Below, piece after piece: positions 43,065-54,280 of a stretch of 64,000 nucleotides of DNA. The notes below the pieces were generated by a model that had not been told where the DNA came from, searched no databases, and worked only from the letters and a program-made list of their open reading frames with translations. This DNA comes from Lithodes maja (lineage: Eukaryota > Arthropoda > Malacostraca > Decapoda > Lithodidae), in the NCBI GenBank assembly GCA_037953745.1, contig JBAKBP010004274.1:62001-126000 (forward strand). The letters are read 5' to 3'. Position 1 is the first letter of the stretch. Each line of letters begins with the position of its first letter. A program made the translations under genes and the position numbers.

Positions 43065-43285
43065 CCCAATTCCAAATAAATGTATACATTTTTCGGTAAA
43101 CATGTACCGGCCGCAGGCCAGTTCCTTCTAGAATTACCGGCTCGCTTTTGCTCGCCAAGAAAAAATCGAGATTTAAATGGCACGAAAGGTCTTTATGTTG
43201 ACAAAGAAAGGGGACAAAAGGTCTTAAAATAGCCAAACTAATGGAACAAACGTCTTATAGTCTCTATGCTAATGGGGCTAAACAT
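43065..43285 (-). repeat. dispersed repeat R, copy 3 (inverted)
   Basis: Reverse complement of the R blocks: GGAACTGGCCTGCGGCCGGT, GGCGAGCAAAAGCGAGCC, GACCTTTCGTGCCATTTAAA and TATAAGACGTTTGTTCCATT, in the same order as copy 2. Confidence 0.65.
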
Positions 43286-43477
43286 GTGGGAGACAAAAAA
43301 AAATCCCTCTTAACGGTCCTGCCCAGAGGTGCTCACAGAGTTATTGGAACAGATAATTCCGCCAGAGTTTTGGAAGGACAGGCAATGATAATATCAAACA
43401 GGAGACGACAAAGATACTAGGAATGAGGAGCTCTTGGGAGGAGAGGATGTATATTAGATCTCCTTCTCCATCTTCTG

Positions 43478-43582
43478 TAGCCCCATTATTTTGACATTTT
43501 AAGACGTTCGCCCAATTAGTTTCTCAATTTTAGACGTTTCACCCTAATTCGTTGCCAATACTATGAACTTTCGTGCCATTAA
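43478..43582 (+). repeat. dispersed repeat R, copy 4, left part (interrupted)
   Basis: Contains TTTAAGACGTTCGCCCAATT and AACTTTCGTGCCATTAA. Continuity breaks exactly at TTAA, where element T5 is inserted; the right part resumes at 44485. Confidence 0.65.
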
Positions 43583-44484
43583 CCTGAGTGCGGCAAGCCT
43601 ATGGTTTTTAAAACGTCGCGCTGGGCGAAGGTATTGTGGGTAAATCCCGACGAATTTCTTCAATTTACGATAAATATCGTTATTACTTATCCATATGTGC
43701 CTATTATACGTTTAATATGAAGATATTAAAATGTAACAACATTAAAACAAGTGGGAATAGTATTTGGGGGGTGAAAAAGACGAATTATTGCCGACCGTCC
43801 AGTCATAAGGTGGGAAGCGCGCGAGCCCAACACCCTCCCCTCTCGAGGCCTGAAGCGAGACCGCTAGTGCTGTCTCTCTCTTCCTACGCTCCCTATATAC
43901 GTACCAGATGACCTGGAAACTGGGCGGGAGATATTGCCGCGGAAAATTAACCGACAAACAAGGGAATAAGAGGAAAAATAGGTGATAATTGCAGGGGGGT
44001 TGAATGTTTTTCTTTTTTACACATGTAAAGGAGTGATAGGAGGTATGAAGGGGAAATATATCACTTAACCCCTCAAATCAAAGAAACAAGTATAGTCGTC
44101 CGTAGATAAGTGACTCCCAAGTCCCAGCGACGGATATAGTCGTCAGTAATGTACTTTCCTTGTAACTGCCTGTACAACCTGGTACTTTTGTTTTTCTTTT
44201 TCTCTCAGCTTATATAAGACCCAATGAAGGGTGAGAGAGCCAGTCTTGCCTCATCTCATGAGGTGGAAAGGTGGTCTCTCCTGCCATTTTGGCCACATTG
44301 CTTGGGACTGGGGGGGGGGGACTTTATTACTGTATCCTACGGTACTGAACGGGTTAATCACGTATTCCTTTGTTTTGAGTGACACTGGGGTCTTTTAAAA
44401 GTTTTTGTTTTAGGCCTTTGCTCGTAAAAGGACGCTTGCCCTCGTAAGGTTCAGACTCATATGAGGACGCTCGCTGTTCTGGGG
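43583..44484. mobile_element. TTAA-flanked element T5, copy 2, inserted in repeat R
   Basis: TTAA at 43579-43582 and 44485-44488; tips CCTGAGTGCGGCAAGC and, inverted, CCCCAGAACAGCGAGC. Inverted homologue of 36770-37387. It is about 285 bp longer because it contains the nested TTAA element T6 (44069-44353). Confidence 0.75.
44069..44353. mobile_element. TTAA-flanked element T6, nested in T5
   Basis: TTAA at 44065-44068 and 44354-44357. Tips CCCCTCAAATC and, inverted, CCCGTTCAGTACC, weakly similar to each other. The empty site is preserved in T5 copy 1, which shows that T6 is a separate insertion. Confidence 0.65.
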
Positions 44485-44640
44485 TTAAGGTGCCAAATTC
44501 TTCTGGCATGCGTTAGTGAGCCTCGGCCGAGACATATACTTCTACCAAAAAATTTAGAACAAATTCTTGGGGAGGTTATTATATGCTTAATAGAGGTCTA
44601 GGGAGGAAACAATAATAATAATGCATAAATAAACAAATAA
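44485..44640 (+). repeat. dispersed repeat R, copy 4, right part
   Basis: Resumes with TTAAGGTGCCAAATTCTT, then GTTAGTGAGCCTCGGCCGAG, TTCTACCAAAAAATT and ATAGAGGTCTAGGGAGGAAAC, matching copies 1 and 2. Confidence 0.65.
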
Positions 44641-44906
44641 ATACCCTATTCCCCATAATTGTAATACTGTACCTGTGAGGATAAGGTGTGGAGCAAACAA
44701 AAGAAGTACTAGTAAAATAGATGGGCAATGTAAAAGGAACGATAGGAATAGGTAGGAACAATATAGAAACACAATCGTTGGTGAAAGTCAGGCAAGACAA
44801 AGACAAGATAAATGAAGACAGACTAACACTGACTAACTGACTTTGTGAACTCTAGACTACTGATACATACACTTGTAGAATATAAACCTGGGTAGTAAGT
44901 AAGTGC

Positions 44907-44914
<8 letters not shown>

Positions 44915-44938
<24 letters not shown>

Positions 44939-44954
44939 CTGTATATATATATAT
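44915..44954. repeat. (TA)n run, left flank of Gypsy-2
   Basis: TA repeats with an ACTG interruption end where the LTR starts. The right flank of Gypsy-2 (61586-61743) is the same kind of sequence, so the element inserted into a TA microsatellite. Confidence 0.7.
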
Positions 44955-45344
44955 TATTACATATTTTGATCCTCAAGTGGTTAACTTTATGAATCTAGAT
45001 AGCACAGAGATATATATTAAGGTATCAGTCAGCTGAAGGCAAAACGAAAGTAAAATATAATAACATTATTTCCTGTTGTTGCTTCCTTTCCTTTTGGATC
45101 TTAGGACTTGGTATCCTTTATTTACTGATACTCTTTAATTATGGAAAAATACTGAAACTAATTAAAGTCATGTAGTATTTATAAAGAATTATTATTTAAC
45201 CGAAGCTTAGTAGGCTATGGTTATGAACCGAATAAGTAATATCTAAAGAAGGACAATTAATTCTATAAAAGTCTTGAAAGATAAATATTAAAGTAAGAAT
45301 ATTTCTGTCTCTTACCCTTTTTTAAATGAATATAGTTTTCTTAT

Positions 45345-46922
45345 GTACCCCTTCTCAGGCACCTGTCATCTTAAGTCAGGAAGAGACGTCAAACTTGGTA
45401 GATACATACGATAATTTTATCAAGTCAGTATTCAATGCACAAAATAAATACATCCCCAAAAGAAAATTTAGATCAACACAGAACCAACCCAAATAGATGA
45501 ATAATAGACTATTAGATCTTCTAGGACAAAAGAGAGGAATATATAGAAAAATTAGAAAAGGCGAAATTCACCTACTTGCTTACTATCAGAATCTATCAAG
45601 ACAGGTAAAAAAGGATATTAGGAAAGAAAACAGAAATTATGAAATTAAGGTTGCCAATGACTCAAAAAATAATCCTAAAGCTTTTTACCAACTATACAGT
45701 ATAAATCCAAGGTTAGAGATGTAATTGGTCCCCTTAAAACTTCGATAGGAGAAATGACAGAAAATGATTTAGAAATGTGCAGTACATTAAATAGTCAATT
45801 TCTTTCCGTTTTCACTAATGAAAATTTGGCACAGTTTCCAGAAGTCCGTAAGGTATATAGCGATAGTATAGAAAATAGGTTAAGTACGGTTACTATAAGT
45901 AGAAATGATGTGCTTAAGGAAATTGACAGACTGAAACCTCATAAATCGCCTGGTCCTGATGAGGTATATGCTAGAGTATTAAAAGAATGTAGGGATGAGT
46001 TAAGTTACCCATTAACATTTTTATTTAACAAGTCATTGGAGACAGGTATAGTTCCAGAAGCTTGGAAGCTTGCAAACGTAGTTCCGATCTTCAAAAAAGG
46101 TGACAAATCAATAGCATCCAATTACCGTCCCATTAGTCTTACATCAATCATAGGAAAGCTACTAGAGTCAATTATTGCTTGTAAAATTAGAAACCACTTA
46201 GATACATTTAATTTAATAAATTCTTCTCAGCATGGATTCACTCAGGGACGTTCTTGCCTTACTAATTTGCTTAGTTTTTTCTCAGAGGTATATGAAGCAG
46301 TAGATAATGACAAGTCATATGATATAATATATTTAGATTTCAGTAAAGCTTTCGACAGAGTCCCCCATGAGAGATTGATGAGAAAGGTTGAGGCGCATGG
46401 AATAGGTGGGGCGTTGTTGGGATGGATTAGGTCATGGCTAATTGGTAGGAAGCAGAGAGTCAGCATAAATGGTACGAAGTCAGAATGGGGAGCAGTCAAA
46501 AGTGGTGTCCCCCAGGGATCTGTATTAGGTCCTCTGTTGTTTGTTATATACATAAATGACCTTGATTTAGGTATAACTAGTAGGATAAGTAAATTTGCAG
46601 ACGATACCAAAATGGGGAGAACAATTGATTCAGATAGAGATATAGAGTGCCTCTAAAGGGATCTAGATACCTTACACGAATGGTCAGTAAATTGGCAGAT
46701 GAAGTTTAACATTGACAAATGCAAGGTATTAAAGATAGGGAAGATGCATACAAATGTTAAATATAAACTAGCTAATGTGGAATTAGAAAACTCGAATTGT
46801 GAGAAAGATCTAGGTGTGTTTGTTAGCAATGATTTGAAGCCTAGACAACAGTGTATAAGCGTTCGAAACAAGGCAAACAGGATTCTCGGGTTCATCTCAA
46901 GGAGTGTGAGTAACAGAACTGC
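45345..46922 (+). pseudogene. CR1-like copy B3, 5' part (host of nested copies)
   Basis: 5' truncated within the linker after the endonuclease. Lesions: TGG to TAG near 45494, a 4-bp CAGT insertion near 45697, and CAA to TAA near 46653 (GAGTGCCTCTAAAGG). RT motifs from KSPGPDEV to FADD are readable at 45754-46656. It is cut at AACTGC (46917-46922) by copy B4 and resumes at 53579. Confidence 0.85.
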
Positions 46923-49641
46923 CAAATATGAGTAGAAATGACGGAACGTCATTATGGGAGGAAATTAAAATGGCATCAAGGTTTAGCAATGTGTGCATTA
47001 TGGGGGATTTTAATTTTCCGAGTATAGATTGGCAGCATCAAATAGGAGACTCTGATTCTGAGGAGTTTATAGAGGTAGTACAAGATAGTTTTTTATTTCA
47101 ATTCATAGATACGCCGACTAGAGGTAATAATATTCTCGATTTAGTTTTCAGTAACAATGAACATATGGTAAATAATGTAGAGATAGGGGACCACCTAGGA
47201 AATAGTGACCACAATTCTGTGTATTTTAATATACAATGGAAAGGTAATACCAGAGAGAATACAACATTAATACCTGACTTTAGAAAAGCCAATTATGGTG
47301 GGTTAAGAAGAGCCCTATTAGCCGACCCTATCTATGGTCAAAAAATTAAGTCGATCCAGGTGTCCAAATGAGTGTACCCCTTCTCAGGCACCTGTCATCT
47401 TAAGTCAGGAAGAGACGTCAACCTTGGTAGATACATACGATAATTTTATCAAGTCAGTATTCAATGCACAAAATAAATACATCCCCAAAAGAAAATTTAT
47501 ATCAACACAGAACCAACCCAAATGGATGAATAATAGACTATTCGATCTTCCAGGACAAAAGAGAGGAATATATAGAAAAATTAGGAAAGGCGAAATTCAC
47601 CTACTTGCTTACTATCAGAATCTATCAAGACAGGTAAAAAAGGATATTAGGAAAGAAAAAAGAAATTATGAAATCAAGGTTGCCAATGACTCAAAAAATA
47701 ATCCTAAAGCTTTTTACCAACTATATAAATCCAAGGTTAGAGATGACATTGGTCCCCTTAAAACTTCGATAGGAGAAATGACAGAAAATGATTTAGAAAT
47801 GTGCAGTACATTAAATAGTCAATTTCTTTCCGTTTTCACTAATGAAAATTTGGCACAGTTCCCAGAAGTCCGTAAGGTATATAGCGATAGTATAGAAAAT
47901 AGGTTAAGTACGGTTACTATAAGTAGAAATGATGTGCTTAAGGAAATTGACAGACTGAAACCTCATAAATCGCCTGGTCCTGATGAGGTATATGCTAGAG
48001 TATTAAAAGAATGTAGGGATGAGTTAAGTTACCCATTAACATTTTTATTTAACAAGTCATTGGAGACAGGTATAGTTCCAGAAGCTTGGAAGCTTGCAAA
48101 CGTAGTTCCGATCTTCAAAAAAGGTGACAAATCAATAGCATCCAATTACCATCCCATTAGTCTTACATCAATCATAGGAAAGCTACTAGAGTCAATTATT
48201 GCTAGTAAAATTAGAAACCACTTAGATACATTTAATTTAATAAATTCTTCTCAGCATGGATTCACTCAGGGACGTTCTTGCCTTACTAATTTGCTTAGTT
48301 TTTTCTCAGAGGTATATGAAGCAGTAGATAATGACAAGTCATATGATATAATATATTTAGATTTCAGTAAAGCTTTCGACAGAGTCCCCCATGAGAGATT
48401 GATGAGAAAGGTTGAGGCGCATGGAATAGGTGGGGCGTTGTTGGGATGGATTAGGTCATGGCTAATTGGTAGGAAGCAGAGAGTCAGCATAAATGGTACG
48501 AAGTCAGAATGGGGAGCAGTCAAAAGTGGTGTCCCACAGGGATCTGTATTAGGTCCTCTGTTGTTTGTTATATACATAAATGACCTTGATTTAGGTATAA
48601 CTAGTAGGATAAGTAAATTTGCAGACGATACCAAAATGGGGAGAACAATTGATTCAGATAGAGATATAGAGTGCCTCCAAAGGGATCTAGATACCTTACA
48701 CGAATGGTCAGTAAATTGGCAGATGAAGTTTAACATTGACAAATGCAAGGTATTAAAGATAGGGAAGATGCATACAAATGTTAAATATAAACTAGCTAAT
48801 GTGGAATTAGAAAACTCGAATTGTGAGAAAGATCTAGGTGTGTTTGTTAGCAATGATTTGAAGCCTAGACAACAGTGTATAAGCGTTCGAAACAAGGCAA
48901 ACAGGATTCTCGGGTTAATCTCAAGGAGTGTGAGTAACAGAACTGCTGATGTTATCTTAAAACTTTACTTGTCATTAGTGAGACCCCATATGGATTATGC
49001 TGTTCAATTTTGGTGTCCTTATTACAGAATGGACATAGATTCATTGGAGAGAGTACAACGTAGAATGACAAAAATGATCCATAATATTAGAAATCTTCCG
49101 TATAAAGAAAGGTTGAAGAAATTAGGCTTACATTCGTTGGAGAGACGCAGAGTTAGAGGGGATATGATAGAGGTGTTCAAGTGGGTTAGTGGGATTAACA
49201 AAGGGGACATGACAAATGTACGAAAGCTCAGTGATAGCGAAAGAACTCGTACCAATGGTTTCAAATTAGATAAATTTCGTTTCAGAAAAGATATAGGCAA
49301 ATATTGGTTTGGTAACAGAGTTGTAGATGGGTGGAATGGACTACCAGGTGCTATAGTGGGATTAAAAACGATAGGGAGCTTTAAGATAAAATTGGATAAG
49401 CATATGGACGAGAAGGGTTGGGTGTGAAGGGGGATCAGCAGGGTTGGGCCAATCAGCGCTCTGCAGACCCCCGTAATCCTGCGTTAATCTCTAACCGTTT
49501 TGGTAAGATGATCCTCAGGGTATTAGAGTGTTGAGCCTATAATTGGGCTTTGTAATTGGGGTTGTGTGGGACAGGGATCTGCCTTGCTTAGGCCAATCGG
49601 CCTTCTGCAGACTCCCATTTTCTTATGTTCTTATGTTCTTA
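46923..49641 (+). mobile_element. CR1-like copy B4, nested in B3
   Basis: Flanked by AACTGC on the left (46917-46922); the matching right AACTGC is at 53579-53584, beyond the duplicated block. 3' end TTCTTATGTTCTTAT. 5' end truncated in the endonuclease. Confidence 0.85.
47334..49427 (+). CDS. CR1-like RT of B4 (697 codons, frameshifted from its endonuclease)
   Basis: The endonuclease end (46928-47371: GDFNFPSIDW, GNSDHN) is separated from the RT frame by a 4-bp TATC insertion near 47331, not present in B5. The RT frame keeps KSPGPDEV, YLDFSKAFDRVPHERL, GVPQGSVLGPLLF, FADD and the C-terminal WNGLPGA and KGWV. NYRPIS reads NYHPIS. Without the 4-bp shift it would equal the B5 product. Confidence 0.85.
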   Translation: MVKKLSRSRCPNECTPSQAPVILSQEETSTLVDTYDNFIKSVFNAQNKYIPKRKFISTQNQPKWMNNRLFDLPGQKRGIYRKIRKGEIHLLAYYQNLSRQVKKDIRKEKRNYEIKVANDSKNNPKAFYQLYKSKVRDDIGPLKTSIGEMTENDLEMCSTLNSQFLSVFTNENLAQFPEVRKVYSDSIENRLSTVTISRNDVLKEIDRLKPHKSPGPDEVYARVLKECRDELSYPLTFLFNKSLETGIVPEAWKLANVVPIFKKGDKSIASNYHPISLTSIIGKLLESIIASKIRNHLDTFNLINSSQHGFTQGRSCLTNLLSFFSEVYEAVDNDKSYDIIYLDFSKAFDRVPHERLMRKVEAHGIGGALLGWIRSWLIGRKQRVSINGTKSEWGAVKSGVPQGSVLGPLLFVIYINDLDLGITSRISKFADDTKMGRTIDSDRDIECLQRDLDTLHEWSVNWQMKFNIDKCKVLKIGKMHTNVKYKLANVELENSNCEKDLGVFVSNDLKPRQQCISVRNKANRILGLISRSVSNRTADVILKLYLSLVRPHMDYAVQFWCPYYRMDIDSLERVQRRMTKMIHNIRNLPYKERLKKLGLHSLERRRVRGDMIEVFKWVSGINKGDMTNVRKLSDSERTRTNGFKLDKFRFRKDIGKYWFGNRVVDGWNGLPGAIVGLKTIGSFKIKLDKHMDEKGWV

Positions 49642-50864
49642 TATAAATCCAAGGTTAGAGATGTAATTGGTCCCCTTAAAACTTCGATAGGAGAAATGAC
49701 AGAAAATGATTTAGAAATGTGCAGTACATTAAATAGTCAATTTCTTTCCGTTTTCACTAATGAAAATTTGGCACAGTTTCCAGAAGTCCGTAAGGTATAT
49801 AGCGATAGTATAGAAAATAGGTTAAGTACGGTTACTATAAGTAGAAATGATGTGCTTAAGGAAATTGACAGACTGAAACCTCATAAATCGCCTGGTCCTG
49901 ATGAGGTATATGCTAGAGTATTAAAAGAATGTAGGGATGAGTTAAGTTACCCATTAACATTTTTATTTAACAAGTCATTGGAGACAGGTATAGTTCCAGA
50001 AGCTTGGAAGCTTGCAAACGTAGTTCCGATCTTCAAAAAAGGTGACAAATCAATAGCATCCAATTACCGTCCCATTAGTCTTACATCAATCATAGGAAAG
50101 CTACTAGAGTCAATTATTGCTTGTAAAATTAGAAACCACTTAGATACATTTAATTTAATAAATTCTTCTCAGCATGGATTCACTCAGGGACGTTCTTGCC
50201 TTACTAATTTGCTTAGTTTTTTCTCAGAGGTATATGAAGCAGTAGATAATGACAAGTCATATGATATAATATATTTAGATTTCAGTAAAGCTTTCGACAG
50301 AGTCCCCCATGAGAGATTGATGAGAAAGGTTGAGGCGCATGGAATAGGTGGGGCGTTGTTGGGATGGATTAGGTCATGGCTAATTGGTAGGAAGCAGAGA
50401 GTCAGCATAAATGGTACGAAGTCAGAATGGGGAGCAGTCAAAAGTGGTGTCCCCCAGGGATCTGTATTAGGTCCTCTGTTGTTTGTTATATACATAAATG
50501 ACCTTGATTTAGGTATAACTAGTAGGATAAGTAAATTTGCAGACGATACCAAAATGGGGAGAACAATTGATTCAGATAGAGATATAGAGTGCCTCTAAAG
50601 GGATCTAGATACCTTACACGAATGGTCAGTAAATTGGCAGATGAAGTTTAACATTGACAAATGCAAGGTATTAAAGATAGGGAAGATGCATACAAATGTT
50701 AAATATAAACTAGCTAATGTGGAATTAGAAAACTCGAATTGTGAGAAAGATCTAGGTGTGTTTGTTAGCAATGATTTGAAGCCTAGACAACAGTGTATAA
50801 GCGTTCGAAACAAGGCAAACAGGATTCTCGGGTTCATCTCAAGGAGTGTGAGTAACAGAACTGC
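49642..50864 (+). repeat. tandem-duplicated segment of B3
   Basis: Near-exact repeat of 45700-46922 including the private TAA in GAGTGCCTCTAAAGG and the GCTTGTAAAATT variant (B4 and B5 have GCTAGTAAAATT). It starts at TATAAATCC directly after the B4 tail, so it is the second copy of a larger tandem block (45700-49641 and 49642-53578). The frame 49642-50598 is RT sequence but not a separate insertion. Confidence 0.85.
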
Positions 50865-53578
50865 CAAATATGAGTAGAAATGACGGAACGTCATTATGGG
50901 AGGAAATTAAAATGGCATCAAGGTTTAGCAATGTGTGCATTATGGGGGATTTTAATTTTCCGAGTATAGATTGGCAGCATCAAATAGGAGACTCTGATTC
51001 TGAGGAGTTTATAGAGGTAGTACAAGATAGTTTTTTATTTCAATTCATAGATACGCCGACTAGAGGTAATAATATTCTCGATTTAGTTTTCAGTAACAAT
51101 GAACATATGGTAAATAATGTAGAGATAGGGGACCACCTAGGAAATAGTGACCACAATTCTGTGTATTTTAATATACAATGGAAAGGTAATACCAGAGAGA
51201 ATACAACATTAATACCTGACTTTAGAAAAGCCAATTATGGTGGGTTAAGAAGAGCCCTATTAGCCGACCCTATGGTCAAAAAATTAAGTCGATCCAGGTG
51301 TCCAAATGAGTGTACCCCTTCTCAGGCACCTGTCATCTTAAGTCAGGAAGAGACGTCAACCTTGGTAGATACATACGATAATTTTATCAAGTCAGTATTC
51401 AATGCACAAAATAAATACATCCCCAAAAGAAAATTTATATCAACACAGAACCAACCCAAATGGATGAATAATAGACTATTCGATCTTCCAGGACAAAAGA
51501 GAGGAATATATAGAAAAATTAGGAAAGGCGAAATTCACCTACTTGCTTACTATCAGAATCTATCAAGACAGGTAAAAAAGGATATTAGGAAAGAAAAAAG
51601 AAATTATGAAATCAAGGTTGCCAATGACTCAAAAAATAATCCTAAAGCTTTTTACCAACTATATAAATCCAAGGTTAGAGATGAAATTGGTCCCCTTAAA
51701 ACTTCGATAGGAGAAATGACAGAAAATGATTTAGAAATGTGCAGTACATTAAATAGTCAATTTCTTTCCGTTTTCACTAATGAAAATTTGGCACAGTTCC
51801 CAGAAGTCCGTAAGGTATATAGCGATAGTATAGAAAATAGGTTAAGTACGGTTACTATAAGTAGAAATGATGTGCTTAAGGAAATTGACAGACTGAAACC
51901 TCATAAATCGCCTGGTCCTGATGAGGTATATGCTAGAGTATTAAAAGAATGTAGGGATGAGTTAAGTTATCCATTAACATTTTTATTTAACAAGTCATTG
52001 GAGACAGGTATAGTTCCAGAAGCTTGGAAGCTTGCAAACGTAGTTCCGATCTTCAAAAAAGGTGACAAATCAATAGCATCCAATTACCGTCCCATTAGTC
52101 TTACATCAATCATAGGAAAGCTACTAGAGTCAATTATTGCTAGTAAAATTAGAAACCACTTAGATACATTTAATTTAATAAATTCTTCTCAGCATGGATT
52201 CACTCAGGGACGTTCTTGCCTTACTAATTTGCTTAGTTTTTTCTCAGAGGTATATGAAGCAGTAGATAATGACAAGTCATATGATATAATATATTTAGAT
52301 TTCAGTAAAGCTTTCGACAGAGTCCCCCATGAGAGATTGATGAGAAAGGTTGAGGCGCATGGAATAGGTGGGGCGTTGTTGGGATGGATTAGGTCATGGC
52401 TAATTGGTAGGAAGCAGAGAGTCAGCATAAATGGTACGAAGTCAGAATGGGGAGCAGTCAAAAGTGGTGTCCCACAGGGATCTGTATTAGGTCCTCTGTT
52501 GTTTGTTATATACATAAATGACCTTGATTTAGGTATAACTAGTAGGATAAGTAAATTTGCAGACGATACCAAAATGGGGAGAACAATTGATTCAGATAGA
52601 GATATAGAGTGCCTCCAAAGGGATCTAGATACCTTACACGAATGGTCAGTAAATTGGCAGATGAAGTTTAACATTGACAAATGCAAGGTATTAAAGATAG
52701 GGAAGATGCATACAAATGTTAAATATAAACTAGCTAATGTGGAATTAGAAAACTCGAATTGTGAGAAAGATCTAGGTGTGTTTGTTAGCAATGATTTGAA
52801 GCCTAGACAACAGTGTATAAGCGTTCGAAACAAGGCAAACAGGATTCTCGGGTTAATCTCAAGGAGTGTGAGTAACAGAACTGCTGATGTTATCTTAAAA
52901 CTTTACTTGTCATTAGTGAGACCCCATATGGATTATGCTGTTCAATTTTGGTGTCCTTATTACAGAATGGACATAGATTCATTGGAGAGAGTACAACGTA
53001 GAATGACAAAAATGATCCATAATATTAGAAATCTTCCGTATAAAGAAAGGTTGAAGAAATTAGGCTTACATTCGTTGGAGAGACGCAGAGTTAGAGGGGA
53101 TATGATAGAGGTGTTCAAGTGGGTTAGTGGGATTAACAAAGGGGACATGACAAATGTACTAAAGCTCAGTGATAGCGAAAGAACTCGTACCAATGGTTTC
53201 AAATTAGATAAATTTCGTTTCAGAAAAGATATAGGCAAATATTGGTTTGGTAACAGAGTTGTAGATGGGTGGAATGGACTACCAGGTGCTATAGTGGGAT
53301 TAAAAACGATAGGGAGCTTTAAGATAAAATTGGATAAGCATATGGACGAGAAGGGTTGGGTGTGAAGGGGGATCAGCAGGGTTGGGCCAATCAGCGCTCT
53401 GCAGACCCCCGTAATCCTGCGTTAATCTCTAACCGTTTTGGTAAGATGATCCTCAGGGTATTAGAGTGTTGAGCCTATAATTGGGCTTTGTAATTGGGGT
53501 TGTGTGGGACAGGGATCTGCCTTGCTTAGGCCAATCGGCTTTCTGCAGACTCCCATTTTCTTATGTTCTTATGTTCTT
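50865..53578 (+). mobile_element. CR1-like copy B5 (tandem duplicate of B4)
   Basis: Differs from B4 by about five substitutions and the 4-bp TATC that B5 lacks. Preceded by AACTGC at 50859-50864 and followed by AACTGC at 53579-53584. Confidence 0.85.
50870..53365 (+). CDS. CR1-like ORF2 of B5: endonuclease end + reverse transcriptase
   Basis: One open frame of 831 codons from MSRNDGTSLW. Domains: endonuclease C-terminal half (GDFNFPSIDW, LDLVFS, GNSDHN; residues about 25-105), basic linker, RT (KSPGPDEV, NYRPISLTS, QHGFTQGRSC, YLDFSKAFDRV, GVPQGSVLGP, FADD), thumb and C-terminal region ending KGWV. All RT catalytic residues are kept. The N-terminal part of the endonuclease is missing. With B2 this is the best-preserved RT in the window. 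Confidence 0.9.
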   Translation: MSRNDGTSLWEEIKMASRFSNVCIMGDFNFPSIDWQHQIGDSDSEEFIEVVQDSFLFQFIDTPTRGNNILDLVFSNNEHMVNNVEIGDHLGNSDHNSVYFNIQWKGNTRENTTLIPDFRKANYGGLRRALLADPMVKKLSRSRCPNECTPSQAPVILSQEETSTLVDTYDNFIKSVFNAQNKYIPKRKFISTQNQPKWMNNRLFDLPGQKRGIYRKIRKGEIHLLAYYQNLSRQVKKDIRKEKRNYEIKVANDSKNNPKAFYQLYKSKVRDEIGPLKTSIGEMTENDLEMCSTLNSQFLSVFTNENLAQFPEVRKVYSDSIENRLSTVTISRNDVLKEIDRLKPHKSPGPDEVYARVLKECRDELSYPLTFLFNKSLETGIVPEAWKLANVVPIFKKGDKSIASNYRPISLTSIIGKLLESIIASKIRNHLDTFNLINSSQHGFTQGRSCLTNLLSFFSEVYEAVDNDKSYDIIYLDFSKAFDRVPHERLMRKVEAHGIGGALLGWIRSWLIGRKQRVSINGTKSEWGAVKSGVPQGSVLGPLLFVIYINDLDLGITSRISKFADDTKMGRTIDSDRDIECLQRDLDTLHEWSVNWQMKFNIDKCKVLKIGKMHTNVKYKLANVELENSNCEKDLGVFVSNDLKPRQQCISVRNKANRILGLISRSVSNRTADVILKLYLSLVRPHMDYAVQFWCPYYRMDIDSLERVQRRMTKMIHNIRNLPYKERLKKLGLHSLERRRVRGDMIEVFKWVSGINKGDMTNVLKLSDSERTRTNGFKLDKFRFRKDIGKYWFGNRVVDGWNGLPGAIVGLKTIGSFKIKLDKHMDEKGWV

Positions 53579-54280
53579 AACTGCTGATGTTATCTTAAAA
53601 CTTTACTTGTCATTAGTGAGACCCCATATGGATTATGCTGTTCAATTTTGGTGTCCTTATTACAGAATGGACATAGATTCATTGGAGAGAGTACAACGTA
53701 GAATGACAAAAATGATCCATAATATTAGAAATCTTCAGTATAAAGAAAGGTTGAAGAAATTAGGCTTACATTCGTTAGAGAGACGCAGAGTTAGAGGGGA
53801 TATGATAGAGGTGTTCAAGTGGGTTAGTGGGATTAACAAAGGGGACATGAAAAATGTACTAAAGCTCAGTGATAGCGAAAGAACTCGTACCAATGGTTTC
53901 AAATTAGATAAATTTCGTTTCAGAAAAAATATAGGCAAATATTGGTTTGGTAACAGAGTTGTAGATGGGTGGAATGGACTACCAAATGCTTTTGTGGGAT
54001 TAAAAACGATAGGGAGCTTTAAGATAAAATTGGATAAGCATATGGACGAGAAGGGTTGGGTGTGAAGGGGGATCAGCAGGGTTGGGCCAATCAGCGCTCT
54101 GCAGACCCCCGTAATCCTGCGTTAATCTCTAACCGTTTTGGTAAGATGATCCTCAGGGTATTAGAGTGTTGAGCCTATAATTGGGCTTTGTAATTGGGGT
54201 TGTGTGGGACAGGGATCTGCCTTGCTTAGGCCAATCGGCTTTCTGCAGACTCCCATTTTCTTATGTTCTTATGTTCTTAT
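53579..54280 (+). pseudogene. CR1-like copy B3, 3' part
   Basis: Starts AACTGCTGATG, the continuation of B3 after the nested copies. The frame from about 53580 to 54065 carries the C-terminal region (RPHMDYAVQFWCPYY, WFGNRVVDGWNGLP, KGWV). It ends with TTCTTATGTTCTTAT at 54280, after which the Gypsy-2 LTR resumes with ATCATGTCC. Confidence 0.85.
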
